From: Rhodoferax saidenbachensis
Lineage (GTDB): Bacteria > Pseudomonadota > Gammaproteobacteria > Burkholderiales > Burkholderiaceae_C
Length of the DNA stretch: 64,000 nucleotides
Assembly: GCF_001955715.1 (NCBI RefSeq)
Contig: NZ_CP019239.1
Span: 682,001-746,000 of the forward strand
Reading direction: 5' to 3'
Of the stretch, positions 8,641 through 17,464 are shown piece after piece (positions within the stretch are counted from its first letter, which is position 1; each line of letters opens with the position of its first letter). The notes beneath the pieces were generated by a model that worked only from the letters and a program-made list of their open reading frames with translations, was not told the origin of the DNA and did not search any database. A program made the translations under genes and the position numbers.

Positions 8641-10263
8641 ATGCCGGTTCTGGAAACCAAACTCAATGCCCGCTCTGCGGACTTTGTGGCCAACGCCACG
8701 GCCATGCGTGCGCTGGTGGCCGACCTGAATGCACAAACCAGCAAAGCTGCACTGGGTGGCGGCGAGGCGGCTCGTGCCAAACACACAGCCCGCGGCAAGC
8801 TGCTGCCGCGTGACCGCGTGCAGATGCTGCTGGACCCCGGCACGCCGTTTCTGGAACTCTCCCCGCTGGCCGCGCTGGCCATGTATCCGGACCGTGATGG
8901 AACCGACAGTGCGCCTTGCGCGGGTGTGATCGCCGGTATCGGTCGTGTGTCGGGCGTGGACTGCATGATCGTGTGCAACGACGCCACCGTGAAGGGCGGC
9001 ACCTATTACCCGCTCACCGTCAAAAAGCACTTGCGCGCCCAGGAAGTGGCGGCGCAGAACAACCTGCCTTGTATTTATCTGGTGGACTCGGGTGGCGCGA
9101 ATCTGCCGAACCAGGACGAGGTGTTCCCCGACCGCGACCACTTCGGCCGCATCTTCTTCAACCAGGCGAATATGAGCGCGCAGGGTATTGCGCAGATCGC
9201 CGTGGTCATGGGCTCGTGCACGGCAGGCGGTGCCTACGTGCCCGCCATGAGCGACGAGACCATCATCGTGAAGAACCAGGGCACGATTTTCCTGGGCGGC
9301 CCACCGCTGGTGAAGGCTGCCACGGGCGAGGTGGTGACTGCGGAAGACCTGGGTGGCGGCGACGTGCACACGCGCCTGTCCGGTGTGGCTGATCATCTGG
9401 CGCAGAACGACCTGCATGCGCTGGCACTGGCGCGTGAAGCCATTGCGCATTTGAATAGAAACAAGCCACAAAGTCTTGTCACACAAGCGCCGGTAGCTCC
9501 CAAATTCGCAGCAGACGAGTTGTATGGCGTGATTCCGACGGATACGCGCAAGCCGTTTGACGTGCGCGAAATCATTGCCCGCATCGTGGACGACTCGGAG
9601 CTGCACGAGTTCAAGCCGCGCTACGGTGCCACACTGGTCTGTGGCTTTGCCCACATCGAAGGCATGCCGGTGGGCATCATCGCCAACAACGGCATTTTGT
9701 TTTCCGAGTCGGCCTTGAAGGGGGCGCACTTTATCGAGCTGTGCTGCCAGCGCAAGATTCCGCTGGTATTCCTGCAGAACATCACCGGCTTCATGGTCGG
9801 CCGCAAATACGAGAACGAAGGCATTGCGCGCAACGGTGCCAAGATGGTCACTGCTGTGGCCACGGCCCAGGTGCCCAAGTTCACCATCATCATCGGCGGC
9901 AGCTTTGGTGCGGGCAACTACGGCATGTGCGGCCGCGCTTACAGCCCACGCTTCCTCTGGATGTGGCCTAACGCGCGCATCTCGGTGATGGGTGGCGAAC
10001 AGGCTGCGAGCGTATTGGCCACGGTCAAGCGCGACGGCATCGAAGGCAAGGGCGGCGCCTGGAGTGCGGACGAAGAAGAGGCGTTCAAGGCGCCGATCCG
10101 CCAGCAATACGAAGTGCAGGGCCACCCCTATTTCGCCACGGCGCGCCTGTGGGACGACGGCATTATTGACCCCGCCGACACGCGCCGCGTCCTGGCGCTG
10201 GGGCTGTCTGCCTCGCTCAACGCGCCTATCCCGGAAACCAAATTCGGCGTGTTCCGCATGTAG
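8641..10263 (+). CDS. liuB: Methylcrotonyl-CoA carboxylase beta subunit (carboxyltransferase)
   Basis: Carboxyltransferase subunit of 3-methylcrotonyl-CoA carboxylase, 540 residues, which moves the carboxyl group from biotin to 3-methylcrotonyl-CoA in leucine degradation. Acyl-CoA carboxylase blocks are clear: [18 protein letters not shown] near the N-terminus, [19 protein letters not shown], the oxyanion-hole region [17 protein letters not shown], and the C-terminal [17 protein letters not shown] that is typical of MccB rather than PccB. I prefer the ATG at 8641, six bases after a GGGG, to the GTG at 8635. The partner alpha subunit is at 11982, separated by two unrelated small genes. Expression is likely controlled through the palindrome at 8593-8614. 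Confidence 0.94.
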   Translation: MPVLETKLNARSADFVANATAMRALVADLNAQTSKAALGGGEAARAKHTARGKLLPRDRVQMLLDPGTPFLELSPLAALAMYPDRDGTDSAPCAGVIAGIGRVSGVDCMIVCNDATVKGGTYYPLTVKKHLRAQEVAAQNNLPCIYLVDSGGANLPNQDEVFPDRDHFGRIFFNQANMSAQGIAQIAVVMGSCTAGGAYVPAMSDETIIVKNQGTIFLGGPPLVKAATGEVVTAEDLGGGDVHTRLSGVADHLAQNDLHALALAREAIAHLNRNKPQSLVTQAPVAPKFAADELYGVIPTDTRKPFDVREIIARIVDDSELHEFKPRYGATLVCGFAHIEGMPVGIIANNGILFSESALKGAHFIELCCQRKIPLVFLQNITGFMVGRKYENEGIARNGAKMVTAVATAQVPKFTIIIGGSFGAGNYGMCGRAYSPRFLWMWPNARISVMGGEQAASVLATVKRDGIEGKGGAWSADEEEAFKAPIRQQYEVQGHPYFATARLWDDGIIDPADTRRVLALGLSASLNAPIPETKFGVFRM

Positions 10264-10272
10264 CTTGCCGCC

Positions 10273-10779
10273 ATGGATGCGCGCGCCCATTTCCTCACAC
10301 TGGCCCGGTACAACGGCTGGGCCACGCGGCGCCTGCTGGTGGCGCTGGAGCCCGTGTCAGACGCACAGTACCGTGCCGATGCGGGCCTGTTTTTCAAATC
10401 CATCCACGGCACGCTGAACCACCTGCTGGTGGCCGAACACCAACTGTGGTTCAGGCGCTTTGCCGAAGGCCTGTCGCCCACGGTGGCGCTGAATGCCGAG
10501 GTGGAGCCGGACCGCACGCGCCTGGCCGCGGCCTTACAAGACGGCGCACTGCGCTGGGAGGCGTTGATCGCCACCTGGCAGGACACGGTGTGGGACGGTG
10601 CGCTGAACTACACCAATATGCGCGGTCAGCCGCAAAGCCTGCCGTTTGCAGCCACGCTGGCCCATGTGTTCAACCACGCTACGCACCACCGCGGCCAGAT
10701 AACCGCAGCACTCACGGCGTTGGGCCATGCCAGCCCGGAGCTGGATATGGTTTATCTGTTGCAGGGGCAGGTCCCATGA
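10273..10779 (+). CDS. DinB family protein
   Basis: DinB/YfiT-type four-helix-bundle protein of 168 residues. The three metal-binding histidines expected for the family are visible, one in GTLNHLLVAE and two in NHATHHRGQ. Family members are metal-dependent hydrolases or thiol transferases, and the specific role here is unknown. It starts 9 bases after the MccB stop and overlaps the next gene by four bases, so it is cotranscribed with leucine-degradation genes. Nothing in its sequence links it to that pathway, so it may simply be a passenger. Confidence 0.88.
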   Translation: MDARAHFLTLARYNGWATRRLLVALEPVSDAQYRADAGLFFKSIHGTLNHLLVAEHQLWFRRFAEGLSPTVALNAEVEPDRTRLAAALQDGALRWEALIATWQDTVWDGALNYTNMRGQPQSLPFAATLAHVFNHATHHRGQITAALTALGHASPELDMVYLLQGQVP

Positions 10780-11951
10780 AACGAATACGCGCATCACTGT
10801 GCGGGCTTGCCGTGTTGTGCGCGCTGTCTGCAGTCGCGCAGACCGAAGCGACACCGGCGACGGCAGAGATTGTCATGGCGCAAGACCTGCGCGAAGAGAT
10901 ACAGCACTTGCCGGTGACGGTGAAGGACCTGTATGGCCGGCAGGAAACGCGGCAGATTCCCGTGACCATCTTCCGCCCGCAGGGCAATGGCCCGTTCCCG
11001 CTGGTGATCATGAACCATGGCCGGGCTGTGAGTGAGAAGCGCGCGCAACAGGGCCGCCAACGGTATGAAAATCTGGCGCGTTACCTGGTGGACAAGGGTT
11101 TTGTGGTGTTTGTGCCCACACGCGTGGGCTATGGTGAAACTTATGGTGATTTCGACCCCGAAAGCTCAGGCAATTGCAATGCCTTGCGCCTGGAGCCCAT
11201 GACCCTGGCGGCCTCGGACCAGGTGCTGGCGACGCTGGCTTGGGCGCAAACGCTGCCTTATGTAGATGCCCGGCGTTGGCTGGTGATGGGCCAGTCGGTG
11301 GGAGGCTTAACCACGGTGGCGACGGTCACGCGCAATCCGCCGGGGCTGGTCGGCGCCATCAATTTCGCCGGCGGTACCGGGGGCGATCCTGACAAGCACA
11401 CCGGCCAGCCCTGCTCGCCCCAGGCCACCGAACGCCTGTGGCTGGACAAGGCGTCGGGTGCCAAGGTGCCTATGCTGTGGCTGTACTGGGCCAATGACAA
11501 ATACTGGGGTGAGGCTACTCCGAAGCGCTGGCACAACGCTTGGGTCAGTGGTGGCGGTGCGGCCGAATTTCACACCCTGCCCGCAGCAGGCACGGATGGA
11601 CACAGCGGCCTGTTGATTGACATGGACACCTGGGTACCCCTGGTGGAGCAGTACCTGCGCAAAGTGGGCTTTGCCACATCGGGCGTGATTGTCCGGCCAC
11701 TGGCCACCGCGTATGCGAGAGTGGACGAAGCGGACAAAGTGCCGGTCAACAAAGCGACGCAAGACGGCCTGTACCGCAAGTTCCTGGAGGCCAAGACGCC
11801 ACGCGCATTTGCAGTGGGCAAGAAGGGCTCTTCGGGGTATGCCACCGGCGACTGGGCCATTGGCCGCGCCATCGGGTTTTGCCAGGCCCGCAGGGGCGAC
11901 AGCTGCAAGCTGTACGCCGTAGACGATCAAGTGGTGTGGACCAAAGATTAG
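10776..11951 (+). CDS. Exported alpha/beta-hydrolase (dienelactone-hydrolase-like)
   Basis: Protein of 391 residues with an N-terminal signal peptide (basic MKRIR, hydrophobic LCGLAVLCALSAVA, cleavage near AVAQ), so periplasmic or exported. The alpha/beta-hydrolase core shows the oxyanion strand PLVIMNHGRAVSE, the nucleophile elbow MGQSVGG with its Ser, and a late His in GTDGHSGLL. A C-terminal extension of about 100 residues after the catalytic His is not typical of simple dienelactone hydrolases. I chose the ATG at 10776 because the signal peptide starts there and it overlaps the DinB stop (ATGA). The substrate is unknown; an esterase or peptidase role is possible. Confidence 0.85.
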   Translation: MKRIRASLCGLAVLCALSAVAQTEATPATAEIVMAQDLREEIQHLPVTVKDLYGRQETRQIPVTIFRPQGNGPFPLVIMNHGRAVSEKRAQQGRQRYENLARYLVDKGFVVFVPTRVGYGETYGDFDPESSGNCNALRLEPMTLAASDQVLATLAWAQTLPYVDARRWLVMGQSVGGLTTVATVTRNPPGLVGAINFAGGTGGDPDKHTGQPCSPQATERLWLDKASGAKVPMLWLYWANDKYWGEATPKRWHNAWVSGGGAAEFHTLPAAGTDGHSGLLIDMDTWVPLVEQYLRKVGFATSGVIVRPLATAYARVDEADKVPVNKATQDGLYRKFLEAKTPRAFAVGKKGSSGYATGDWAIGRAIGFCQARRGDSCKLYAVDDQVVWTKD

Positions 11952-11981
11952 GGCCCATCGGATATTCAAACAAGGATTGTT

Positions 11982-13988
11982 ATGTTTACAAAAATTCTGA
12001 TTGCCAACCGTGGGGAGATTGCCTGCCGCGTCGCTGCAACTGCCAGGCGCTTGGCCATCAAGACTGTCGCTGTGTATTCGGATGCTGACGCGAGCGCCAA
12101 ACACGTTGCAGCCTGCGATGAGTCTGTGCACATCGGCGGTAGCGCGCCCAAAGACAGCTACCTGCGTTGGGAAAAAATCATTGACGCTGCCAAAGCGACG
12201 GGCGCGCAGGCGATCCACCCCGGCTACGGTTTCCTGAGCGAGAATGAAGAGTTCGCGCAGGCCTGCGCCAAAGCCGGGCTGGTGTTCATCGGGCCGCCTG
12301 CATCTGCGATTTTGGCGATGGGCCTCAAGGCCGAGTCCAAACAGTTGATGGAAAAAGCCGGCGTGCCGCTGGTGCCGGGTTACCACGCGGCGGACCAGGA
12401 CGCTGCATTGCTGCAGCGCGAGGCCGACCGTATTGGTTACCCCGTGCTGATCAAGGCCAGCGCCGGTGGTGGTGGCAAGGGGATGCGTGCGGTGGATAAG
12501 GCAGAAGACTTCGCCGCCGCACTGGCCAGTTGCAAGCGCGAAGCGATCAACAGCTTTGGCGATGACGCGGTGCTGATCGAAAAATACGTGCAACGCCCGC
12601 GCCATATCGAGATCCAGGTGTTTGGCGATACGCATGGCAACTACGTCTACCTGTTCGAGCGCGATTGCTCGGTGCAGCGCCGCCACCAGAAGGTGCTGGA
12701 AGAAGCGCCTGCGCCCGGCATGACCGAAGCCTTCCGCCAACAGATGGGCGAAGCCGCGGTGGCTGCGGCGCGCGCGGTGAACTACGTGGGTGCGGGCACA
12801 GTTGAATTCATCGTCGAGCAAAAGCCAGATGGCAGCATGACCTTCTTCTTTATGGAGATGAACACGCGCCTGCAGGTGGAGCACCCGGTAACGGAGGCGA
12901 TCACCCGGCAGGATCTGGTGGAGTGGCAACTGCGCGTCGCATCCGGCGAGAAGCTGCCTTTGCAGCAAAGCGAATTGAAGATTCAGGGCCACGCCATCGA
13001 AGCGCGCATCTGCGCCGAGAACCCCGACAACAACTTCCTGCCCGCCACAGGAACGCTGCATGTCTACGGCCTGCCGGAGCATGTGACGTTTGAGCGCGCT
13101 CCTCATGCTGCGCGCGTGGACTCGGGTGTGCGTCAGGGCGACACCATCAGCCCCTTTTACGACTCCATGGTCGCCAAGCTGATCGTGCACGGAGCGACCC
13201 GCGAGGAGGCGCTGGCGCGCATGGACGCGGCGCTGGCGCAAACCCATATCGTCGGCCTGGCGACCAATGTGCAGTTCCTGCGCCATGTGGTGACCAGCCC
13301 GTCGTTTGCCCAGGCCAATCTGGACACGGCACTGATCCCGCGCGAGGCGGCGGTGCTGTTCCAGCAGGAACGTGTGGGCCTGGCGCTGGCCGCTGCCGCC
13401 GATGTGGCGCGTACGCTGCTGGACGAGCGTGCCACCGAAGGCGCAGACCCCTTCAGCAAGACCGACGGCTGGCGCAGCCATGGCGTATTTGCGCGCCGTT
13501 TTGCGTTTGACTTCCATGGCGAGACGGTGCAGTCGGTGCTGAGCTACCTGCACGATGGTGCGCTGCACCTGACCGTGGGCCCGCATGCGGGCGTGTTGCA
13601 GTTTGCCGCAGCCGGTGACGCCATCAATGTGCAGTTTGCAGACCAGCGCACGCTCGCCGCTGTGTATCGAAAAGGCGAGGTAGCCCACGTCCATACTGCG
13701 CAAGGCGCTACACAAATCATAGCGATTGACCTGCTGGCACACGCCGGTGAAGCGCAGGCGGAAGGCGGACGCCTGACCGCTCCCATGCCGGGCAAGGTCG
13801 TGTCGTTTGCGGTGAAGGCCGGCGACCCGGTCAAGAAAGGCCAGGCGCTGGCGGTGATGGAGGCCATGAAGATGGAGCACACCATTGCAGCGCCCGCCGA
13901 CGGCGTGGTGGCTGAGCTGCTGTTTGCGCCGGGTGAGCAGGTCACCGAAGGCGCGGAGCTACTGCGTCTGGACACCGCTACTCAATAA
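11982..13988 (+). CDS. liuD: Methylcrotonyl-CoA carboxylase alpha subunit (biotin carboxylase/BCCP)
   Basis: Biotin-containing subunit of 3-methylcrotonyl-CoA carboxylase, 668 residues. The biotin carboxylase domain opens with FTKILIANRGEIACRV and carries the ATP-grasp glycine loop KASAGGGGKGMR and the catalytic EMNTRLQVEHPVTE. A linker and BT domain follow, then the C-terminal biotinyl domain with VMEAMKMEH, whose Lys is biotinylated. An AAGGATTG ribosome binding site precedes the ATG. A stretch near bases 13694-13730 weakly resembles the dispersed repeat described elsewhere and encodes an unconserved-looking part before the biotinyl domain. It works with the beta subunit at 8641. Confidence 0.95.
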   Translation: MFTKILIANRGEIACRVAATARRLAIKTVAVYSDADASAKHVAACDESVHIGGSAPKDSYLRWEKIIDAAKATGAQAIHPGYGFLSENEEFAQACAKAGLVFIGPPASAILAMGLKAESKQLMEKAGVPLVPGYHAADQDAALLQREADRIGYPVLIKASAGGGGKGMRAVDKAEDFAAALASCKREAINSFGDDAVLIEKYVQRPRHIEIQVFGDTHGNYVYLFERDCSVQRRHQKVLEEAPAPGMTEAFRQQMGEAAVAAARAVNYVGAGTVEFIVEQKPDGSMTFFFMEMNTRLQVEHPVTEAITRQDLVEWQLRVASGEKLPLQQSELKIQGHAIEARICAENPDNNFLPATGTLHVYGLPEHVTFERAPHAARVDSGVRQGDTISPFYDSMVAKLIVHGATREEALARMDAALAQTHIVGLATNVQFLRHVVTSPSFAQANLDTALIPREAAVLFQQERVGLALAAAADVARTLLDERATEGADPFSKTDGWRSHGVFARRFAFDFHGETVQSVLSYLHDGALHLTVGPHAGVLQFAAAGDAINVQFADQRTLAAVYRKGEVAHVHTAQGATQIIAIDLLAHAGEAQAEGGRLTAPMPGKVVSFAVKAGDPVKKGQALAVMEAMKMEHTIAAPADGVVAELLFAPGEQVTEGAELLRLDTATQ

Positions 13989-14007
13989 TTCTGCATTCCA
14001 ATCAACT

Positions 14008-14065
14008 CCGTTCAGACTGAGCCTGTCGAAGCCCTGCAGCCCTTCGACAAGCTCAGGGTGAACGG
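14008..14065. repeat. REP-like palindromic repeat (GTTCGACA/TCAGCCTGAACGG family)
   Basis: Two arms of about 24 bases face each other: CCGTTCAGACTGAGCCTGTC with following GAAG on the left, and CTTCGACAAGCTCAGGGTGA with following ACGG on the right, around a short GC-rich centre. A second copy of the same family lies inside uvrA at 21016-21071. Here it occupies the gap between the mccA stop and the ghrA-like start. Such elements are widespread in proteobacterial genomes and may stabilise mRNA ends or act as weak terminators. Confidence 0.85.
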
Positions 14066-14083
14066 ATGGTGTGTAAAGCGAAA

Positions 14084-15013
14084 ATGTCCACTATGAAGAT
14101 CATTTATTTCAGCCCGGACAAAGACGGCGGGACCTGGATTCCAGGTTTGCAGGCCGCGTTGCCTGACGCGCAAGTCAGCCTATGGCAGCCCGGCGCACCG
14201 CTGGCCGACTACGCCGTGGTGTGGAAACCCACGCAGCAACTGCTGGATGAACAAACCCGACTCAAGGCCGTTTTCAACACCGGAGCTGGTGTCGATGCGC
14301 TGATGCAATTGCGGTTGCCCGCAGGCGTGCCCGTGGTGCGGCTGGACGACGCTGGCATGTCGGTGCAGATGGCGGAGTACGTGTGCCACACGGTGATCCG
14401 CCATTTCCGCGAGTTTGACGGTTACGAGGCCGACATGGACAACGGCAAGTGGTCGTTTCGCAAGCCGCGCAGCCGGTTGGACTTTCCTGTGGGCATTTTG
14501 GGCTTGGGGGTGCTGGGCGAGCGTGTAGCGCGTGCCGTGGCGCAGTTTGATTTTCCGGTCAACGGTTGGAGCCGCTCGGCCAAGACCTTGCCGGGTGTCA
14601 ACAGTTTTACCGGAGAGGCCGAGCTGGACGCTTTTCTGGCGGCCAGTCGTGTCGTGGTCTGCCTGTTGCCGCTCACGCCTGACACCGAAAATCTGCTGGA
14701 TGCCCGGCGCCTGGCGAAGATCCGCGCGGGTGGCTACCTGATCAACGTAGCGCGTGGTGCCCACGTGGTGGACACCGACCTGATCGCCGCCATCGACAGC
14801 GGCCATCTGGCGGGCGCCACGCTGGATGTGTTCCGTGTGGAGCCGCTGCCCCAGGGCCACCCTTTCTGGCAACACCCCAAGATCACGCTCACGCCGCATA
14901 CCTCGGCACGCACCCTGCGCAGCGAAAGCATTGCCCAGATCGCAGGCAAGATTGCCGCACTGGAGCGCGGTGAGCCTGTGGCTGGCAGGGTTGATCCATC
15001 CCGGGGATACTGA
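14084..15013 (+). CDS. ghrA: Glyoxylate/hydroxypyruvate reductase A-like D-2-hydroxyacid dehydrogenase
   Basis: NAD(P)-dependent D-isomer-specific 2-hydroxyacid dehydrogenase of about 309 residues, closest in layout to GhrA (reduction of glyoxylate and hydroxypyruvate). Seen in order: the N-terminal half with VFNTGAGVDAL, the Rossmann glycine motif ILGLGVLGERVA, LLPLTPDTENLLDA, the catalytic Arg in INVARGAHVVD, the Glu-bearing FRVEPLPQGHPFW and the catalytic His in LTPHTSART. The start is uncertain: 14084 (MSTMK) or 14093 (MKIIYFSP, which aligns best with GhrA). No strong ribosome binding site is seen, because the upstream sequence is the palindromic repeat at 14008-14065. It lies between mccA and the HMG-CoA lyase gene. 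Confidence 0.88.
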   Translation: MSTMKIIYFSPDKDGGTWIPGLQAALPDAQVSLWQPGAPLADYAVVWKPTQQLLDEQTRLKAVFNTGAGVDALMQLRLPAGVPVVRLDDAGMSVQMAEYVCHTVIRHFREFDGYEADMDNGKWSFRKPRSRLDFPVGILGLGVLGERVARAVAQFDFPVNGWSRSAKTLPGVNSFTGEAELDAFLAASRVVVCLLPLTPDTENLLDARRLAKIRAGGYLINVARGAHVVDTDLIAAIDSGHLAGATLDVFRVEPLPQGHPFWQHPKITLTPHTSARTLRSESIAQIAGKIAALERGEPVAGRVDPSRGY

Positions 15014-15037
15014 CCCCTGTTTCGTGAAGAGAACACC

Positions 15038-15946
15038 ATGGCTTTACCCAACCGCGTCAAGATCATCGATGTAGGCCCGCGCGACGGCCTGCAGAACGAA
15101 AAACAACCGGTGCCCGCCGCCATCAAGGTCGAGCTGGTGCATCGCTTGCAGGCAGCCGGCCTCAAGGACATTGAAGTTACCAGTTTTGTCTCGCCCAAGT
15201 GGGTGCCGCAGATGGGGGACAACGCCGAAGTGATGGCGGGCATCCAGCGCCAGTCTGGCGTGCGCTATTCGGTGCTCACGCCGAACATGAAGGGTTTCGA
15301 GGCCGCAGTGCTCTCCAAACCCGATGAGATCGTGGTGTTTGGCGCGGCCAGCGAGGCTTTCAGCCAGAAGAACATCAACTGTTCGATTGCCGAGAGCATC
15401 GAGCGTTTCCGCCCCGTGGTGCAGGCGGCTGTGGCCCAGGGCATCGCGGTGCGCGGTGCGATTTCGTGCGCGGTGGGTTGCCCGTATGAGGGCGAGATTG
15501 CGCCCGAACGTGTGGAGCTGGTGGCACGGCTGATGGCCGACATTGGTGTGCAGCATGTAGGCGTGGCCGACACCATTGGCGTGGGCACGCCCTCCAAGGT
15601 ACAGCGCGCGCTGGAAGTGACGCTCAAGCACTACGACATCGACCATGTCTCCGGCCACTACCACGACACCTACGGCATGGCACTGGCCAACACGCTGGCC
15701 AGCCTGGAGATGGGTATCTGGAACTACGACACCTCGGTGGCGGGACTGGGTGGCTGTCCCTATGCCAAGGGCGCTACGGGCAATGTGGCGACCGAGGACG
15801 TGGTCTACATGCTGCACGGCATGGGTATTGAGACCGGTATCGATCTGGACAAGCTCATTGATGCGGGCAAGTTCATCAGTGACTTCCTGGAGCGCAAGCC
15901 GCATTCGCGTGCGGCCAATGCGCTGCTGACCAAGAGGGCGGGATGA
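15038..15946 (+). CDS. liuE: Hydroxymethylglutaryl-CoA lyase
   Basis: Cleaves HMG-CoA to acetoacetate and acetyl-CoA, the last step of leucine degradation; 302 residues, cytosolic. The TIM-barrel starts with VKIIDVGPRDGLQNE (catalytic Arg and metal Asp). VTSFVSPKWVPQMGD, SCAVGCPYEG and the metal-binding HYHDTYGMALAN follow, and the C-terminal signature GLGGCPYAKGATGN contains the catalytic Cys. The ATG at 15038 is preceded by GAAGAGAACACC. Together with mccB and mccA it makes up the visible part of the leucine/isovalerate pathway. Isovaleryl-CoA dehydrogenase and methylglutaconyl-CoA hydratase are not in the window. Confidence 0.96.
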   Translation: MALPNRVKIIDVGPRDGLQNEKQPVPAAIKVELVHRLQAAGLKDIEVTSFVSPKWVPQMGDNAEVMAGIQRQSGVRYSVLTPNMKGFEAAVLSKPDEIVVFGAASEAFSQKNINCSIAESIERFRPVVQAAVAQGIAVRGAISCAVGCPYEGEIAPERVELVARLMADIGVQHVGVADTIGVGTPSKVQRALEVTLKHYDIDHVSGHYHDTYGMALANTLASLEMGIWNYDTSVAGLGGCPYAKGATGNVATEDVVYMLHGMGIETGIDLDKLIDAGKFISDFLERKPHSRAANALLTKRAG

Positions 15947-15959
15947 TGAGCGACGCTGG

Positions 15960-16028
15960 GCCGCCCCAAGGCGCGAAGGCCCCCCTGGGGGGCCGCGCAG
16001 CACACGCAGTGGCAAGCGTAGGGGTCAT
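15960..16028. repeat. GC-rich intergenic palindromic element
   Basis: A GC-rich stretch with a long self-complementary core (GGCCCCCC-T-GGGGGGCC at 15978-15994), bordered by GCCCCAAGGCGCGAAG and CAGCACACGCAGTGGCAAGC. A related, shorter element lies at 44850-44906. I recognise this type as a recurrent intergenic element of Comamonadaceae, from memory. It separates the HMG-CoA lyase and YbaK-type genes and could form a hairpin in the transcript. It lacks a T-run, so it is not a classical terminator. Confidence 0.7.
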
Positions 16029-16034
16029 GTTGTG

Positions 16035-16550
16035 ATGTGTGGAGCGGAATTGCACAGCTTGCCGGATGGCGTGCGTCGCGTTGCGGACTTTTTGCAGCAG
16101 CGCAACCACCCCCATGGCCCGCAAATGCTGGACGATGCGGCGCGTACTGCGCAGCAGGCGGCCGACGCGTTGGGTGTGGCACTGGGGCAGATTGCCAAGA
16201 GCATCATCTTTCGCCGGCTGGCCGATGACTGCGCGGTGCTGGTTATCACCTCCGGGGACCGCCGGGTGGACCAGAAGAAAGTGGAGGCTCTGGTGGGCCC
16301 GCTGGGGCGTGCCGATGCGGCGTTTGTGAAAGACCGCACCGGTTTCTCGATTGGCGGCGTGGCGCCTGTAGCCCATGCACAAGAGTGCGTCACGCTGCTG
16401 GATGCCGAGCTGTTCCGTTTTGACACCGTGTGGGCTGCAGCCGGTCATCCGCACGCGGTGTTCCAGCTCACGCCGGCAGAGCTCAGCGCGCTGGTGGGTG
16501 TGTCGGGGACCGATGTTGTGGAGGCGCTGGCGGTGCCAGCCGCAGGCTAG
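16035..16550 (+). CDS. YbaK/EbsC family aminoacyl-tRNA deacylase
   Basis: Protein of 171 residues of the YbaK/ProX editing family, which hydrolyses mischarged aminoacyl-tRNA (Cys- or Ala-tRNAPro type) in trans. The conserved Lys sits in IAKSIIFR, followed by VLVITSGDRRVD and the glycine-rich GFSIGGVAPVAH that shapes the pocket. An ATG at 16035 and a GTG at 16032 are both possible; the GGGG at 16021 is a usable but distant ribosome binding site. Exact tRNA specificity cannot be deduced. It is separated from liuE by the GC-rich element at 15960-16028. Confidence 0.88.
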   Translation: MCGAELHSLPDGVRRVADFLQQRNHPHGPQMLDDAARTAQQAADALGVALGQIAKSIIFRRLADDCAVLVITSGDRRVDQKKVEALVGPLGRADAAFVKDRTGFSIGGVAPVAHAQECVTLLDAELFRFDTVWAAAGHPHAVFQLTPAELSALVGVSGTDVVEALAVPAAG

Positions 16551-16586
16551 ACCATGGACTTACCAGTCGCATCCGTCTCTCGAGGC

Positions 16587-16637
16587 GCTATGAAATTGCT
16601 AGCTGCTCGCGCAATATCCGTAAGGGCTATGGCCGAA
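16587..16637 (+). repeat. Dispersed 60-bp repeat, copy overlapping the DUF1289 start
   Basis: Copy of the repeat family with core TAGCTGCTCGCGCAATATCC followed by GTAAGGGCTATGGCC. It is degenerate relative to the copies at 35003 and 56519. The frame of the DUF1289 gene stays open through the whole copy, and the likely ATG of that gene (16629) lies within its right end. Confidence 0.75.
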
Positions 16638-16823
16638 AACATACCTTCTCCCTGCCTTTCGGTATGCCGAATGGACGCGGCTGGCACGTTGTGCCTGGGT
16701 TGCTTCCGAACGCTGGACGAGATCGCCCTGTGGAGCCGCGCTGACGATGCCACCAAGCGCCAGGTCTGGGCGGCGATTGCCCAGCGCCTGCCTGCCCCTC
16801 ACACCCCGTCCACTGCGCCATGA
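16629..16823 (+). CDS. DUF1289 domain protein
   Basis: Small protein (64 residues from this start) of the DUF1289 family, recognised by SPCLSVCRMD and LCLGCFRTLDEIALWSR. The four cysteines could bind metal, and the function is not known. The frame remains open upstream to 16554 and 16590, but that stretch is mostly the dispersed repeat. I therefore prefer 16629, where the conserved family sequence begins within a few residues. AAGGG lies only two bases before this ATG, so the ribosome binding site is poor and an upstream start cannot be excluded. The stop overlaps the next gene by four bases. Confidence 0.8.
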   Translation: MAENIPSPCLSVCRMDAAGTLCLGCFRTLDEIALWSRADDATKRQVWAAIAQRLPAPHTPSTAP

Positions 16824-17464
16824 AACACATCACCTTCTACCTGGACTTCATTTCGCCCTACGCCTACCTGGCGTTTGAAGAACTGCCGCAGGCCCTGATG
16901 GGGCTGAGCTATTCCGTGACCTACAAGCCGCTGCTGTTTGCGGCGCTGCTCAAACACCATGGCCAGTTGGGCCCGGCCGAAATACCGGCCAAGCGCGACT
17001 GGACCTACCGCCAGGTGCTGTGGCGTGCACACAGCCAGGGCTTGCCACTGGACCTGCCTGCTGTCCATCCGTTCAACCCATTGGGCCTCTTGCGCCTGGC
17101 AGTGGCCACCCAGGCACAGGGTTTGCCCAACCGCTACGTCTGCGAAAACCTGATGCGCCATGTATGGGTGGGTGGTGCAGATGCGGCTGATGCGGAGCGC
17201 CTGCAGGCGCTGACGAAACAACTGGCACCCAGCCGCGATCCGTCGGATGTGTCGGTCAAGGCGCAACTCAAGGCCCATGCGGACGAGGCCATTGCCAAGA
17301 ACGTGTTTGGTGTGCCCAGCTTCGAAGTGGATGGCAAAGTCTTTTGGGGCCACGACGCCCTACCCATGCTGCGCCGCTACCTGGAAGGTGATGCCTGGTT
17401 TGCTGACACAGCCTGGGAGCGTGTGCAAACGCACCCTGCGGGTATTCCCTTGCATCGGACATAA
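16820..17464 (+). CDS. 2-hydroxychromene-2-carboxylate isomerase-like DsbA-family protein
   Basis: Thioredoxin-fold protein of 214 residues related to 2-hydroxychromene-2-carboxylate isomerase and kappa-class GST. The N-terminal YLDFISPYAYLAF has Ser in the active-site position instead of a CxxC, as expected for HCCA isomerases. The C-terminal part has GVPSFEVDGKVFWGHDAL. These enzymes use glutathione to isomerise aromatic-ring cleavage intermediates. No naphthalene or aromatic pathway genes are near, so the true substrate is open. It is translationally coupled to the DUF1289 gene (ATGA overlap) and has no signal peptide. Confidence 0.88.
   Translation: MKHITFYLDFISPYAYLAFEELPQALMGLSYSVTYKPLLFAALLKHHGQLGPAEIPAKRDWTYRQVLWRAHSQGLPLDLPAVHPFNPLGLLRLAVATQAQGLPNRYVCENLMRHVWVGGADAADAERLQALTKQLAPSRDPSDVSVKAQLKAHADEAIAKNVFGVPSFEVDGKVFWGHDALPMLRRYLEGDAWFADTAWERVQTHPAGIPLHRT

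Noticed and set aside
13694..13730. Possible degenerate repeat copy in mccA
   Set aside because: Only scattered agreement with the family (CTGCGCAAGGCGCTAC, AATCATAGCGATTG); too diverged to count as a copy.
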